Shown: positions 50,086 through 59,847 of the stretch, piece after piece | How the letters are laid out: the number at the start of each line of letters is the position of its first letter | Numbering within the stretch: the stretch's first letter is position 1 | DNA from: Rhizobium sp. ACO-34A | Lineage (GTDB): Bacteria; Pseudomonadota; Alphaproteobacteria; Rhizobiales; Rhizobiaceae | Length of the DNA: 64,000 bases | Assembly: GCA_002600635.1 (NCBI GenBank) | Contig: CP021371.1 | Location: 4,424,001 to 4,488,000 of the forward strand | Reading direction: 5' to 3' | Translations under genes and position numbers: made by a program | Notes under the pieces: generated by a model | What the model was told of the DNA's origin: nothing | The model's database searches: none | What the model saw: only the letters and a program-made list of their open reading frames with translations

Positions 50086-51249
50086 TCAAACTTCTGCGCG
50101 TGCGCCTTGATGAAGGGCAAGATAGTCGGCACTCCGCATCTCGAACAGCCGTGAAACGGTGCGGTCGAATTCGAAACCTTCAGTGCCTTTCTTCTCCGTC
50201 AGGAGCTCCTCCGGCATGGCGGCGGCGGAAGCAAAAAGTCGAACGGAGGCATCGTAGAGGGCGTCGATCAGGATGATGAAGCGCTTCGTCTCGTTGCGCT
50301 TCTGCGGACCGAGCAGCGGGATGTGATCGATGAAGATGACGTCGAACCGGCGGGCAATCTCGAGAAAGTCGGATGCCCCGAGCGGCTGCGCGCAAAGCTC
50401 GGCGAAGGAGAACCGGGCAGCCCGGCCCGCGGCGCGCGGAACGGGAACGCTGCGCCCCTTCATCTCGATCTCGGTCGCGATCTCGCGCCTGCCATCGGTG
50501 ATCCTCTCCCACGCGATATCCATGAGACGGTCAGCCTCGGCCGAAAGAGGTGCCGTATAGACCGGCAGGCTTTCGAGCTTTTCCAGGCGGTAGTCGACCG
50601 GAGAATCGAGGGTCGTCACCTCGACATGCTTCTTCAGCAATTCGATGAACGGCAGGAAGAGGCCACGGTTCAAGCCGTCCCGATAGAGATTTTCCGGCTC
50701 GACGTTGGAAGTTGCGACCAGCGTACAGCCGCGCGCGAAAAGCTCGGTGAAGAGGCGCGCCAGGATCATCGCATCGGCGATATCCGTCACCGTGAATTCG
50801 TCGAAGCAGAGAAGTTCCGCCTCCTCGCGCAGCGCCGCCGCCACCGGAGGCACGGGATCGGCCTGCTTGGTTTCGCCACTCTTCAGCTTCTGGCGATGGG
50901 CATGAATGCGGGCATGCACGTCGGCCATGAATTCGTGGAAATGCGCGCGACGCTTCTTTTCCACCGGTGCCATCCGGAAGAACAGATCCATCAGCATGGT
51001 CTTGCCGCGGCCGACGCTGCCATGCACGTAGAGACCGCGCACCGGCTGCTGCGGCTTGCGTTTCTGCGCGAACATCCAGCCCAACGCGCTCTTCTTGGCG
51101 GCCGGGCGGCGTTGCTTCAGGTCATGGAGAATGCGGTCGAGATGGTTGGCAACCTCCATCTGCGCCTTGTCCGCCTTGAGCGTGCCGGCCTCGGTCATCG
51201 ACTTGAGCTGCTCGGCAACGCTCGAGGCGTAATCCGGAATGGGCTGCAT
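50086..51249 (-). CDS. zapE: ZapE/AFG1-type cell-division ATPase
   Basis: 387-residue AAA+-like P-loop ATPase. ZapE interacts with FtsZ in bacteria; mitochondrial AFG1/LACE1 is its homologue. Walker A is in GLYVHGSVGRGKTMLMDLFF (about 74-93) and Walker B in LLCFDEFTVTDIADAMIL (about 151-168), with a sensor segment ATSNVEPENLYRDGLNR. No transmembrane helix. It lies 66 bases after the Omp19-like lipoprotein gene; a small hairpin overlaps its ribosome site. The sdh-zapE-mdh-suc neighbourhood recurs in Rhizobiales. Confidence 0.95.
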   Translation of the reverse strand: MQPIPDYASSVAEQLKSMTEAGTLKADKAQMEVANHLDRILHDLKQRRPAAKKSALGWMFAQKRKPQQPVRGLYVHGSVGRGKTMLMDLFFRMAPVEKKRRAHFHEFMADVHARIHAHRQKLKSGETKQADPVPPVAAALREEAELLCFDEFTVTDIADAMILARLFTELFARGCTLVATSNVEPENLYRDGLNRGLFLPFIELLKKHVEVTTLDSPVDYRLEKLESLPVYTAPLSAEADRLMDIAWERITDGRREIATEIEMKGRSVPVPRAAGRAARFSFAELCAQPLGASDFLEIARRFDVIFIDHIPLLGPQKRNETKRFIILIDALYDASVRLFASAAAMPEELLTEKKGTEGFEFDRTVSRLFEMRSADYLALHQGARAEV

Positions 51250-51256
51250 GCAAAAT

Positions 51257-51269
51257 GCTCCGCCGGAGC
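51257..51269 (-). promoter_or_regulatory. Small hairpin overlapping the zapE Shine-Dalgarno
   Basis: On the minus strand GCTCC-GGC-GGAGC forms a 5-bp stem whose 3' arm contains the GGAG ribosome site, 8 bases before the ATG. Folding could reduce zapE translation. The stem is short, so this is tentative. Confidence 0.35.
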
Positions 51270-51315
51270 GGGCGCCGCCTCGGCATCGGCCCGCACGGCA
51301 TGAAGGGGAGAAGAC

Positions 51316-51849
51316 TTAGCGGCTGAGGCTGATCGGCTGGCCGCTCGAGGTGGAACCATCGAAGCGCGCATCGGCGCTCTTGTAGACGCGACCGATCGCA
51401 TTGCCGTTGCGGTCCTTCAGGACCACCTGCTTGCCGGAAACTTCCCAGGAACCCATCTGCGTGAGTTCACCGGCGCAACCGCGCGTACCGCCGCGCGAAC
51501 CGCTGCCGAGATTGGTGAGCGTCAGGAACATGTCGCAGGAAGCGCCACCGTTGGAGACCTTCCAGTTGCCGACCATCGATTCCTTGGTCACGTCCATGGC
51601 GGTTGCGGGCGTGGCGTCGCCCATGCCCGCGCCGGGCGCGGCAGCGGCGGGAGCAGCCGGGAACTGGCCGCCGCCGGCGGCACCGGGAGGCGGCAACTGA
51701 CCGGACTGTACGGAGGGAACCGGCTGGGCCTGCAGCGGCGGAAGAGCGCTATTCTGCTGATCAAGGCCGCTATAGGAGGTTCGCTGGCAGCCAGCGAGCG
51801 AAAGAACGATCGCGACCCCCGTTGCCGCATACTTCAACTTCATCATCAT
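51316..51849 (-). CDS. omp19: Omp19-like outer-membrane lipoprotein, AprI/Inh-type protease inhibitor domain
   Basis: 177 residues. A lipoprotein signal with lipobox LAGC puts the lipidated Cys at 21. A Pro/Gly/Ala-rich linker (about 35-85) precedes a C-terminal beta-barrel domain of the metalloprotease-inhibitor AprI/Inh fold (about 90-177), with two cysteines ([16 protein letters not shown]) placed to form a disulfide. The C-terminal tail [16 protein letters not shown] closely matches that of Brucella Omp19, which inhibits proteases. Downstream of sdhB and upstream of zapE. Confidence 0.85.
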   Translation of the reverse strand: MMMKLKYAATGVAIVLSLAGCQRTSYSGLDQQNSALPPLQAQPVPSVQSGQLPPPGAAGGGQFPAAPAAAAPGAGMGDATPATAMDVTKESMVGNWKVSNGGASCDMFLTLTNLGSGSRGGTRGCAGELTQMGSWEVSGKQVVLKDRNGNAIGRVYKSADARFDGSTSSGQPISLSR

Positions 51850-52052
51850 ACTCCCGGTTGACCGCTTCTGGCCGGTTTCTCATACGAAAACACGGCGGAA
51901 TTATCGCAAACGACCTGTTCGAATCAAGACAGCAGGCCTCGCAAACTCCGCACACCGTCTTTCAACAAGACTGAATCGCATTACGATATGGTAAATGGGC
52001 TACATCGGTCAAAATGCAACCCATTCCCGAAAGCAGACAGAATCGAACCGGA
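51850..52052. other. Gap between sdhB and the Omp19-like gene
   Basis: These 203 bases hold no convincing gene. The 5' part (minus strand, just after the sdhB stop) shows no strong stem with a T-run, so the end of the sdh transcript is unclear. The promoter of the lipoprotein gene is probably here. Confidence 0.35.
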
Positions 52053-52832
52053 TCAGACGCGGCGCTCGACCATCATCTTCTTGATTTCCGCAATCGCCTT
52101 GGCCGGGTTCAGCCCCTTCGGGCAGGCCTGCGCGCAGTTCATGATGGTGTGGCAGCGATAGAGCCGGAAGGGATCTTCCAGATTGTCGAGGCGTTCGCCC
52201 TTGGCTTCGTCGCGACTGTCGATCAGCCAGCGATAGGCCTGCAGCAGGACGGCGGGACCGAGGTAACGGTCGCCATTCCACCAGTAGCTCGGACAGGAGG
52301 TCGAGCAGCAGGCGCACAGAATGCACTCGTAGAGGCCGTCGAGCTTGAGGCGATCCTCGTGGCTCTGCTTCCATTCCTTTGCCGGCGGCGGAGAGACCGT
52401 TTTCAGCCACGGCTCGATCGAGCGATGCTGGGCGTAGAAGTTGGTCAGATCCGGAACGAGGTCCTTGACCACCGGCATATGCGGCAGCGGATAGACCTTC
52501 ACGGTACCGTTGATCTCTTCCATGCCCTTGGTGCAGGCGAGCGTGTTGGTGCCGTCGATGTTCATCGCGCAGGAACCGCAAATGCCTTCGCGGCAGGAGC
52601 GGCGCAGCGTCAGCGTCGGGTCGATGTTGTTCTTGATGTACAGAAGTCCATCGAGAACCATCGGGCCGCAGTCATCGATATCGATGTAATAGGTATCGAT
52701 GCGCGGGTTCTGGCCGTCGTCCGGGTTCCAGCGATAGATCCGGTATTCGCGGACATTCTTGGCCCCGGCCGGCTTCGGCCATACCTTGCCTTCGGTGATC
52801 TGGGAGTTCTTGGGGAGAGCGAGTTCAACCAT
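52053..52832 (-). CDS. sdhB: Succinate dehydrogenase iron-sulfur subunit
   Basis: 259 residues carrying three clusters. The [2Fe-2S] motif is [16 protein letters not shown] with a later single Cys. The [4Fe-4S] and [3Fe-4S] motifs are [15 protein letters not shown] and [17 protein letters not shown]. It transfers electrons from SdhA flavin to the membrane quinone site. It follows sdhA by 18 bases. Confidence 0.97.
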   Translation of the reverse strand: MVELALPKNSQITEGKVWPKPAGAKNVREYRIYRWNPDDGQNPRIDTYYIDIDDCGPMVLDGLLYIKNNIDPTLTLRRSCREGICGSCAMNIDGTNTLACTKGMEEINGTVKVYPLPHMPVVKDLVPDLTNFYAQHRSIEPWLKTVSPPPAKEWKQSHEDRLKLDGLYECILCACCSTSCPSYWWNGDRYLGPAVLLQAYRWLIDSRDEAKGERLDNLEDPFRLYRCHTIMNCAQACPKGLNPAKAIAEIKKMMVERRV

Positions 52833-52850
52833 GTCCAGTTCCTCTTCAGA

Positions 52851-54692
52851 TCAATAGACGCGGGCCTTCGGCGCGATCTTCTTGGGATCGATGCCGTCGG
52901 CGATCAGGTCGGTATGAACAGGACGATAGTCGAGCTTCACATCGCCAGCTTCCGAAACCCAGGACAGCGTGTGCTTGCGCCAGTTGACGTCGTCGCGGCC
53001 GGCAAACGGACCGTCGACATAGTCTTCGCGAGCGTGGCTGCCGCGGCTTTCCTTGCGCGCTTCGGCGCCATAGACCGTAGTGATGGCGTTGGCCATCAGG
53101 TTGTGCAGTTCAAGCGTTTCGACGAGATCCGAGTTCCAGATCAGCGAGCGGTCGGTGACCTTGACGTCGGGCATTTCCTTCCAGATCGCCGAGAGACGGC
53201 GGCAACCGCTTTCCAGCGATTCCTGGGTACGGAACACGGCGGCGTCGTCCTGCATGGCGCGCTGCATCTTGTCACGCAGCACGGCGGTCGGCGTCTGGCC
53301 CGAGGCATGACGCAGGCCGTCGAAGCGGTCCATGATCTTGTCGCAGGCGGCAACGTCGAGCGCCGGAACCGGCGCCGACTTGTCGATGACCTGGGCGGCG
53401 CGGATCGCGGCGGCACGACCGAAGACCACGAGGTCGATCAGCGAGTTCGAGCCGAGACGGTTTGCACCATGCACCGAGGCGCAGCCGGCTTCACCCACGG
53501 CCATCAGGCCGGGCGCGACGCGTTCCGGATTATTGGCATCGGCATTCAGCACTTCGCCCCAGTAGTTCGTCGGAATGCCGCCCATGTTGTAGTGAACGGT
53601 CGGCAGAACCGGGATCGGCTCGCGGGTCACGTCGACGCCGGCGAAGATCTTGGCGCTTTCCGAGATACCCGGCAGGCGCTCGTGCAGGACGGCCGGATCG
53701 AGATGGTCGAGGTGCAGGAAGATGTGATCCTTGTTCTTGCCGACGCCGCGGCCTTCACGGATTTCCATCGTCATGCAACGAGAAACGACGTCACGCGAAG
53801 CAAGGTCCTTCGCCGAGGGAGCATAGCGCTCCATGAAGCGCTCGCCTTCCGAGTTGACGAGATAGCCGCCTTCGCCGCGGGCACCTTCGGTGATCAGGCA
53901 GCCTGCGCCGTAAATGCCGGTCGGATGGAACTGCACGAATTCCATGTCCTGCAGCGGCAGGTTGGCGCGGGCGATCATGCCGCCGCCGTCACCGGTGCAG
54001 GTGTGCGCCGAGGTCGCCGAGAAGTAGGCGCGGCCGTAACCGCCGGTCGCCAGAACCACCATCTTGGCGGAGAAGCGATGGATCGTGCCGTCGTCCAGGC
54101 ACCAGGCGACGACGCCGGTGCAGCGGCCATCGGCCGACATGATCAGGTCGAGCGCGAAATACTCGATGAAGAATTCGGCATTGTTGCGCAGCGACTGGCC
54201 ATAGAGCGTATGCAGGATGGCATGGCCGGTACGGTCGGCGGCAGCGCAGGTGCGCTGTACCGGCGGGCCTTCGCCGTAGTTCTGCATGTGACCGCCGAAT
54301 GGGCGCTGGTAGATCTTGCCTTCCTCGTTACGCGAGAAGGGAACGCCGTAATGCTCGAGCTCATAGACTGCCTTCGGCGCTTCCATGGCGAGATACTGCA
54401 TGGCGTCCACATCGCCGAGCCAGTCGGAACCCTTGACGGTGTCGTAAAGGTGCCACTGCCAGCAGTCGGGCGTCATGTTGGTAAGCGAGGCGGCAATGCC
54501 GCCCTGCGCCGCAACGGTGTGCGAGCGGGTCGGGAAGACCTTGGTGATGCAGGCGGTCTTGAAGCCCTGTTCGGCCATGCCGAGCGTGGCGCGCAGACCG
54601 GCGCCGCCGGCGCCTACGACAACGACGTCATAGGAATGGTCGACATACTTGTAGGCCTTGCCGTTCTGGGCGGGAGAACTGATCGATGCCAT
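52851..54692 (-). CDS. sdhA: Succinate dehydrogenase flavoprotein subunit
   Basis: 613 residues. FAD motif [12 protein letters not shown] (about 24-35), the covalent-FAD histidine in [12 protein letters not shown] (His about 58), substrate-site HxxxR-type segments ([11 protein letters not shown]) and the C-terminal [14 protein letters not shown]. It oxidises succinate to fumarate in the TCA cycle at the inner membrane. It starts 6 bases after sdhD. Confidence 0.97.
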   Translation of the reverse strand: MASISSPAQNGKAYKYVDHSYDVVVVGAGGAGLRATLGMAEQGFKTACITKVFPTRSHTVAAQGGIAASLTNMTPDCWQWHLYDTVKGSDWLGDVDAMQYLAMEAPKAVYELEHYGVPFSRNEEGKIYQRPFGGHMQNYGEGPPVQRTCAAADRTGHAILHTLYGQSLRNNAEFFIEYFALDLIMSADGRCTGVVAWCLDDGTIHRFSAKMVVLATGGYGRAYFSATSAHTCTGDGGGMIARANLPLQDMEFVQFHPTGIYGAGCLITEGARGEGGYLVNSEGERFMERYAPSAKDLASRDVVSRCMTMEIREGRGVGKNKDHIFLHLDHLDPAVLHERLPGISESAKIFAGVDVTREPIPVLPTVHYNMGGIPTNYWGEVLNADANNPERVAPGLMAVGEAGCASVHGANRLGSNSLIDLVVFGRAAAIRAAQVIDKSAPVPALDVAACDKIMDRFDGLRHASGQTPTAVLRDKMQRAMQDDAAVFRTQESLESGCRRLSAIWKEMPDVKVTDRSLIWNSDLVETLELHNLMANAITTVYGAEARKESRGSHAREDYVDGPFAGRDDVNWRKHTLSWVSEAGDVKLDYRPVHTDLIADGIDPKKIAPKARVY

Positions 54693-54698
54693 GTTGAA

Positions 54699-55079
54699 TT
54701 ACCCTACGAATGCGATCTTCAAGATGGCGAAAAGACAGAGACCGCCGATCAGGATCGTGAAGAACGTGTTGAGCATCAGAAGAACGAATTTGACCACTTC
54801 CGCATGGACGTAGTCCTCGATGATCACCTGCATGCCAAGCTTCATGTGGATGAGACCCGAGATGAGCACGAGACCCATGATCACGGCGACGATCGGGTTC
54901 GAAAGCGCGCTGACCACCTCGGCGTAAGGCGAGCCTCCGTAGAGAACCACAAAGCCGATAAAGAAGATGATGAGGGGAATGTTGGCGACGGCCGTCATGC
55001 GCTGGCGCCAGAAATGTTCGGTCCCGTCCTTTGCCGAGCCGAGGCCGCGGACCTTGCCGAGCGGAGTACGCATATCCAT
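54699..55079 (-). CDS. sdhD: Succinate dehydrogenase membrane anchor subunit
   Basis: 126 residues with three transmembrane helices (about 30-50, 58-78 and 95-120). The heme-contact/quinone region is [19 protein letters not shown]. The N-terminus [20 protein letters not shown] is the usual alphaproteobacterial SdhD start. Ten bases separate it from sdhC upstream. Confidence 0.93.
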   Translation of the reverse strand: MDMRTPLGKVRGLGSAKDGTEHFWRQRMTAVANIPLIIFFIGFVVLYGGSPYAEVVSALSNPIVAVIMGLVLISGLIHMKLGMQVIIEDYVHAEVVKFVLLMLNTFFTILIGGLCLFAILKIAFVG

Positions 55080-55089
55080 GGAAATTACC

Positions 55090-55485
55090 TCAAGCGCGAA
55101 CGATGTAGGCGATCACCCAGATCACCAGGGTAAGCACCACCGAACCGGCGAACATGGCCTTGGCGAGCTTGGTCGAGAAATGCTTGTCGAAGCCGTAGCC
55201 GAGGTCCCACATCAGGTGACGCAGGCCGCCGAGCATATGGTGAACCAGAGCCCAGGTGTAACCGAACAGGATCAAGCGGCCGATCAACGTGCCCATGAAC
55301 CAGCTGGCCCACTCGAAATAGGCAGCCCCCGTCGAAGCGGCGATCAGCCACCACGCGACCAACAGCGTGCCGAAATAAAGCGCGCCACCGGTGATGCGAT
55401 GCAGGATCGACATGACCATGGTCGGGATCGGCTTGTAGATTTGCAGATGCGGCGACAATGGCCGGTTATTCGTCACATTCGCCAT
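55090..55485 (-). CDS. sdhC: Succinate dehydrogenase cytochrome b556 subunit
   Basis: 131 residues with three transmembrane helices. The N-terminal [12 protein letters not shown] and SILHRITGG segments are SdhC signatures, and [13 protein letters not shown] contains the heme b ligand. First gene of sdhCDAB. I chose ATG 55485 with GAGG 5 bases upstream; an in-frame Met 7 codons earlier lacks a ribosome site. The operon promoter should lie in 55486-55782. Confidence 0.95.
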   Translation of the reverse strand: MANVTNNRPLSPHLQIYKPIPTMVMSILHRITGGALYFGTLLVAWWLIAASTGAAYFEWASWFMGTLIGRLILFGYTWALVHHMLGGLRHLMWDLGYGFDKHFSTKLAKAMFAGSVVLTLVIWVIAYIVRA

Positions 55486-55782
55486 CAGAACCTCGCGGCG
55501 TTTCAATGCGGTCCGAGATCTCGGACATCCTCCGTGGCAATGCCCAAAAAAAGAGCTTGGTGCATTGCATCAACGGCGACGTTTAATCCCCGAAATGTCG
55601 CGCGACAAGCACTATTGCTTGACGTTTTCAATTTAATCGATTCGGATGGATAGAACTTTATGCCTACCCGCGCGTTAATCCGCGCTGCGGAATTTCGCCG
55701 CGGCGGGATGACTTTGGGGCGAAAATCCGGCAAAGTGGCGTTAACTTTTTGTTAATTGCGTCACATTTGCGAGGGGTAGGCC
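55486..55782. promoter_or_regulatory. Divergent region between sdhC and a small secreted-protein gene
   Basis: A 297-base gap between divergent genes. It contains the promoters of the sdh operon (minus) and of the secreted protein (plus, with GAGGGG ahead of its ATG). An AT-rich patch lies near 55738-55765 (repeated GTTAAC/GTTAATT). Frames here look non-coding. No clear operator was found. Confidence 0.4.
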
Positions 55783-56157
55783 ATGGTCTTGGCTATTGGA
55801 TTGAAAAGGATTTTCGTCCTGACAGCGACATGCGCCGTTCTCGCGTCGACGCCCCTTCAGGCCGGCAACGACCGCCCCTACCGGCACACCCGGCACGTCT
55901 CGTCTCACCATGATGGCGGCGCGGTCATCGGCGGCAACGGGCTACCCTCGGTCGTTCCGGGTCTCGGCACTTTCACAGGTTCGCTCACCGCAGTGCGCGT
56001 GAAGGGCACGGGCATTTACATGGCGATCGAGAAATGGCCGGTGAACAACCGCACGGCCTACCAGCCGCCGAAGGCAAAAATCATCGAAATCGATGCGGAA
56101 ACCGGCGATGCCGCCTGCTCCTTCGAGGCAGGTGTCTGCGTCATCCGTCCGCACTGA
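55783..56157 (+). CDS. Small secreted protein of unknown function
   Basis: 124 residues with a signal peptide (hydrophobic 9-24, cleavage probably after LQA at about 27). The mature N-terminus is His/Arg-rich (RPYRHTRHVSSHHDGG), possibly metal-binding. The body has a compact beta-rich pattern, GTGIYMAIEKWP and KAKIIEIDAETGDAACSFEA, and two cysteines (AACSFEAGVCVI) close enough to form a disulfide. No family recognised. The GAGGGG ribosome site and normal codon use support it as real. A RIME repeat follows directly. Confidence 0.72.
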   Translation: MVLAIGLKRIFVLTATCAVLASTPLQAGNDRPYRHTRHVSSHHDGGAVIGGNGLPSVVPGLGTFTGSLTAVRVKGTGIYMAIEKWPVNNRTAYQPPKAKIIEIDAETGDAACSFEAGVCVIRPH

Positions 56158-56162
56158 CCCAC

Positions 56163-56268
56163 TACAGCATGTCGCGCAAAAGTGTGCGGCGGTTTTGCGA
56201 TGAAGACATGCGAAAAAACAATGAAATAAAGCGCGACGAGCGAATCTGAAAGATCGCGGCGCGCTTTA
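56163..56268. repeat. RIME-type intergenic mosaic element (copy B)
   Basis: About 106 bases with two palindromes. The first has outer arms GCATGTC (56167-56173) and GACATGC (56205-56211) and inner CGCAAAA/TTTTGCG; the second has arms TAAAGCGCG (56227-56235) and CGCGCTTTA (56260-56268). The core around AAAAGTGTGCGGCGGTTTT matches copy A (36150) with changes, while the outer stems differ in sequence but keep pairing. It lies between convergent genes and ends 9 bases before the methyltransferase stop. Confidence 0.85.
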
Positions 56269-56276
56269 GCGGGACA

Positions 56277-56921
56277 TCAGCGGAACGTCCACACCGTCGT
56301 CTTCTTCACCTCGCTGTCTTCCAGCACGCGGGTAACCGGAACTTCATAGGTGGCGAGCGGCTCCAGCCGCTCGGTCGGACGGTAGCTGCGCCCCGGGTCG
56401 CCCACCAGAACGGTGACGCCACCAGCCGAAAGGCGCGTGAACCACTCGACCAGTGCGGCCGCAAAATCCCGATCGTAGAAAACGTCGCCCGCGAGAACCA
56501 GATCGACGTCGAGCGACTGTCCGATGAGGTCATTGCCTGAAAAATCGACGCTGACGCCGTTGGCCTCGGCATTGAGCCGGACCCCAGTCCTTGCCCAGGG
56601 ATCGATATCGACCGCAAGCACGCTTTTTGCTCCGGCAAGCGCTGCTGCAATCGCCACAAGACCCGATCCACTGGCGAAATCCACCACGCTCTTGCCGGCG
56701 ACCGTCTCCGGGTGGTCCAGTATGTAACGGGCAAGCCCCTGCCCGCCGGCCCAGGCAAATGCCCAGAACGGCGGCGGCAGGCCGATTTCCTTAAGATCAT
56801 CCTCGGTCTTGAGCCAGAGATCATGCACCTCGCTTGCAAGCCGCAGCCGTATCTCCGGCACATGTGGCGGAGCCATCAGGCTGGTGTTGGCGAGAATGAA
56901 GCTCTCCGGATCGGTAACCAA
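56277..56921 (-). CDS. Protein lysine methyltransferase, METTL20/ETF-beta type
   Basis: 214-residue class I SAM-dependent methyltransferase. Motif I is VVDFASGSGLVAIAAAL (about 79-95) with acidic Asp of motif II in AVDIDPWA. PPPFWAFAWAGGQGLARYIL upstream of motif I is characteristic of METTL20-type enzymes, which methylate the electron-transfer flavoprotein beta subunit; an Agrobacterium orthologue is reported to act on ETF-beta and ribosomal L7/L12. Last gene of a five-gene operon, 9 bases after the EVE gene. Confidence 0.85.
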   Translation of the reverse strand: MVTDPESFILANTSLMAPPHVPEIRLRLASEVHDLWLKTEDDLKEIGLPPPFWAFAWAGGQGLARYILDHPETVAGKSVVDFASGSGLVAIAAALAGAKSVLAVDIDPWARTGVRLNAEANGVSVDFSGNDLIGQSLDVDLVLAGDVFYDRDFAAALVEWFTRLSAGGVTVLVGDPGRSYRPTERLEPLATYEVPVTRVLEDSEVKKTTVWTFR

Positions 56922-56930
56922 GGACGAACC

Positions 56931-57362
56931 TCAAACCGGCGGGTTTTCAAGGCCGCCCATGCGGCAAACCTCGAAATACTCCTCCTCCGTCACCGGCTGG
57001 ACGGAAAGGCGCATCGAGGTGACGAGCGACATTTTGGCAAGCTTTTCACTTGCCTTGACGTCCTTCAGCGAAACCGGCTTCGGCATGTCGATCACCGCGC
57101 GAATGTCGACACAGTCCCAACGGGCATCGCCCTCGGCGGTCGAATCCGGATGGGAAAGCGCGCAGACCTCGGTAATCCCGACGATCTCCAGCCCTTCGTT
57201 CGAATGGTAGAAGAACCCCTTGTCGCCAATCTTCATCGCCCGCATGTTGTTACGGGCGAGATAGTTGCGCACGCCGGTCCATTCGGTGCCGGCCGCGCCC
57301 GCATCCTTCTGCATCTGCCAGGACCACTTGAAGGGTTCCGACTTGTAGAGCCAGAAAGCCAT
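56931..57362 (-). CDS. EVE domain protein (modified-base binding fold)
   Basis: 143 residues forming one EVE/PUA-like domain: WLYKSEPFKWSW at the N-terminus, TEWTGVRNYLARNNMRAMKI, and GDKGFFYHSNEGLEIVGI. The family (eukaryotic THYN1) binds modified nucleotides in DNA or RNA; the bacterial target is unknown. Start choice: GGAGG is 10 bases before the ATG at 57362 but only one base before the ATG at 57371, which overlaps the yciI stop (ATGA). Either way it is translationally coupled to yciI. Confidence 0.88.
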   Translation of the reverse strand: MAFWLYKSEPFKWSWQMQKDAGAAGTEWTGVRNYLARNNMRAMKIGDKGFFYHSNEGLEIVGITEVCALSHPDSTAEGDARWDCVDIRAVIDMPKPVSLKDVKASEKLAKMSLVTSMRLSVQPVTEEEYFEVCRMGGLENPPV

Positions 57363-57367
57363 CCCGC

Positions 57368-57661
57368 TCATGCCTCCGGATTGTTGAAGACCCAGTTGTA
57401 GGGCCTGACCTCGACGCTTTCGAAGAGGCCCGCCTTTGCATAGGGATCGGCATCGGCCAGGACCTTGGCGGCATCGATATCGGCGGCTTCCACGATCACC
57501 AGGCTGCCATTCGGCTTGCCTTCGGCATCGAGAAAGGGGCCGGCGATTTTCAGGGTTCCCTCGGCATTGAGCTTGTTCAGGTGATCGACATGCGCCGGGC
57601 GGGTTTCCATCCGCACGTTCAGGTGGCCGGGCTTGTCCTTGCAGATAAAGGCAAACAGCAT
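57368..57661 (-). CDS. YciI family protein
   Basis: 97-residue ferredoxin-like alpha/beta protein. The family motif RMETRPAHVDHLN carries the conserved catalytic-type His, and GPFLDAEGKPNGSLVIVEA plus ADPYAKAGLFESVEVRPY are typical. YciI-like proteins are dehydrochlorinase-related; the function in this context is unknown. It starts 28 bases after gpsA and overlaps the EVE gene. Confidence 0.9.
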   Translation of the reverse strand: MLFAFICKDKPGHLNVRMETRPAHVDHLNKLNAEGTLKIAGPFLDAEGKPNGSLVIVEAADIDAAKVLADADPYAKAGLFESVEVRPYNWVFNNPEA

Positions 57662-57689
57662 CGTATTTCTCCTGTTGCAATCGGTTTGG

Positions 57690-58679
57690 TCATTCGGTGG
57701 TGATCGGCCGCGACATCAGCTGTTCGATGGCGGTCGGAATTTCAAGGCTGCCGTCGATAACCTGCGCCACCGCATCCGTGATCGGCATGCGAACCCCCAG
57801 CCCTTCCGCCAGACGCGACGCGACGGCCGCCGCAAAGGCGCCTTCGACGAGCTGGCCGCGGGAAAAATCGATCGGCTCCCCGCGCCCGAGCGAGATGCCG
57901 AAACGCAGGTTGCGCGACTGGTGACTGGTGGCGGTCAGCACAAGATCGCCGAGACCGGAAAGTCCGCTGACGGTTTCCGCCTTGCCGCCCATGGCCTCGA
58001 CGAAACGCGACATTTCCGCAAGTCCGCGAGCGATCAGCGCCGCACGCGCGGAATCGCCCAGTCCCAAACCCTCGACGATGCCACAGGCAATGGCCAGCAC
58101 GTTCTTGAGCGCCCCGCCGAGCTGCACGCCGGTCCGGTCGGTGGAAGCATAAAGCCGAAATGTCCGGCCCGAAATCGCCCGCGCCAACCGTTCCGCAACA
58201 GCCTGATCGCCTGCAGCAACCGCCATGGCCGTCGGCAGGCCACGAGCGATATCCGCCGCAAAACCCGGCCCCGAAAGCACGGCGATGGCATGGTTCGGCA
58301 AGGCTTCCTCCAGCACATCCGTCAGAAGACGCGCGGAACTGCGGTCGATCCCCTTGGCGCAGGTAACGACCACGGCATCGTCGGCGAGATAAGGTCCGTA
58401 TTGCCGGGCAGCTTCCACCTGCGCCTGCGACGGCATGGCGAAAAGCACGATGCCCGCCTTCGAAATCACCGAGAGGTCGGCGGAAAAGGCGAGCCTCTCC
58501 GGCAGAGCGATGCCCGGAAGGGCGGCCTCGTGGACCCGGCTCGACGCCAGATCCGCCATCAATGCCGCATCACGTCCGACGAGCGTCACCTGCGCCCGCC
58601 CCTCGATGGCGATGACGGCGGCCAGCGCCGTGCCGAAGGCACCCGCGCCGATCACGACGATACGTTCCGGCACGCTCAT
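57690..58679 (-). CDS. gpsA: Glycerol-3-phosphate dehydrogenase [NAD(P)+]
   Basis: 329 residues. Makes sn-glycerol-3-phosphate from dihydroxyacetone phosphate for phospholipid synthesis. Rossmann motif [10 protein letters not shown] (10-19), VVTCAKGID with the active-site Lys, and [20 protein letters not shown] with the catalytic Lys. The ATG at 58679 overlaps the tsaD stop by four bases (ATGA), so the two are coupled. A 67-codon open extension upstream lies within tsaD. Confidence 0.96.
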   Translation of the reverse strand: MSVPERIVVIGAGAFGTALAAVIAIEGRAQVTLVGRDAALMADLASSRVHEAALPGIALPERLAFSADLSVISKAGIVLFAMPSQAQVEAARQYGPYLADDAVVVTCAKGIDRSSARLLTDVLEEALPNHAIAVLSGPGFAADIARGLPTAMAVAAGDQAVAERLARAISGRTFRLYASTDRTGVQLGGALKNVLAIACGIVEGLGLGDSARAALIARGLAEMSRFVEAMGGKAETVSGLSGLGDLVLTATSHQSRNLRFGISLGRGEPIDFSRGQLVEGAFAAAVASRLAEGLGVRMPITDAVAQVIDGSLEIPTAIEQLMSRPITTE

Positions 58680-59773
58680 GCCTTTGCTCCCCGCTTGCCG
58701 TAGCCGATCACGGCCTTGGCTTCGGAATCGAGCGGCCAGCGCGAACGCGGCTGTACATCGAGATCGTCGGGTTGGGCGCCGGTCGCCATGCGCTCCAGCC
58801 CAGCCCAGGCGATCATCACGGCATTGTCGGTGCAGAGCTGCATGGGCGGCGCAACGAAGCGGAAACCGTTTTCGTCGCAAAGCGCCTGCAGCGTGCGCCG
58901 CAGTTCCTGATTGGCGGCGACGCCACCGGCGACCACGAGAGCCGGAACGCCCTCGACGTCGGGAAACTCCGCGAGGAACCGCTTCAGACCACGCCCGATA
59001 CGGTCTTCCAGCGTGCGGGAAATGGCCCGCTGGAACGAGGCGCAGATATCGGAAATATCCTGGTCGCTGACGGGAGCTATGCTTTCGGCCGCCTGCCGCA
59101 CCGCGGTCTTCAGTCCGGAGAAGGAAAAGTCGAGACGCTCCTCGCCCCTGAGCGGCCGGGGAAAGTTGAAACGCTTCGGGTTGCCGGTCGCTGCCGCCCG
59201 TTCCACCGCAGGACCACCGGGGTAAGGAAGGCCAAGCAGCTTGGCGGTCTTGTCGAAGGCCTCGCCCAACGCATCGTCGATCGTCGTGCCCCAGCGCTCG
59301 TAATCGCCGATGCCGCGGATCAAAACGAGCTGGGTATGGCCGCCGGAAACCAGCAGCATGAGATAGGGAAAGGTGAGGCTGTCGGTCAGCCGCGCCGTCA
59401 GTGCGTGGCCCTCGAGGTGGTTCACCGCATAAAGCGGCTTGCCTGCCGCCCGCGCGATGGCCTTGCCGGTCATCAGCCCGACGATCAATCCGCCGATCAG
59501 CCCGGGACCAGATGTCGCAGCCACCGCATCGATGTCCTTCAGCGTGACGCCGGCGCGCTGAAGCGCCTCCTCGATCAGGCTGTCCAATGCCTCGACGTGA
59601 GCACGCGCGGCGATCTCGGGAACCACGCCGCCATAAGCGCTGTGCTCGTCGAGCTGGCTCAGAACCACGTCGCCTTCGATGATGCCGGTGCCGTCTTCAA
59701 GGCGCGTGACGACGGCCGCGGCCGTTTCGTCACAGCTCGTCTCGATGCCGAGAATGCGAAGTCTGGATGCCAT
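58676..59773 (-). CDS. tsaD: tRNA N6-adenosine threonylcarbamoyltransferase TsaD
   Basis: 365-residue ASKHA-fold protein that transfers the threonylcarbamoyl group to A37 of ANN-decoding tRNAs (t6A). [16 protein letters not shown] is the N-terminal signature, and the metal-binding HLEGH motif is complete (His119, His123). [12 protein letters not shown] and the C-terminal [10 protein letters not shown] are also family-typical. Start at 59773 is divergent from hemC across 74 bases. Confidence 0.96.
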   Translation of the reverse strand: MASRLRILGIETSCDETAAAVVTRLEDGTGIIEGDVVLSQLDEHSAYGGVVPEIAARAHVEALDSLIEEALQRAGVTLKDIDAVAATSGPGLIGGLIVGLMTGKAIARAAGKPLYAVNHLEGHALTARLTDSLTFPYLMLLVSGGHTQLVLIRGIGDYERWGTTIDDALGEAFDKTAKLLGLPYPGGPAVERAAATGNPKRFNFPRPLRGEERLDFSFSGLKTAVRQAAESIAPVSDQDISDICASFQRAISRTLEDRIGRGLKRFLAEFPDVEGVPALVVAGGVAANQELRRTLQALCDENGFRFVAPPMQLCTDNAVMIAWAGLERMATGAQPDDLDVQPRSRWPLDSEAKAVIGYGKRGAKA

Positions 59774-59847
59774 TTGCCTGAGTTCGTTGATTGCGATCAC
59801 CCGGAAACCGGTCTACGAGGACTGTCGGTAACAACGGATCAGATCGG
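59774..59847. promoter_or_regulatory. Divergent tsaD / hemC promoter region
   Basis: A 74-base gap between divergent genes, a conserved arrangement in Rhizobiales. It must hold both promoters or they extend into the coding ends. No clear operator visible. Confidence 0.4.
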
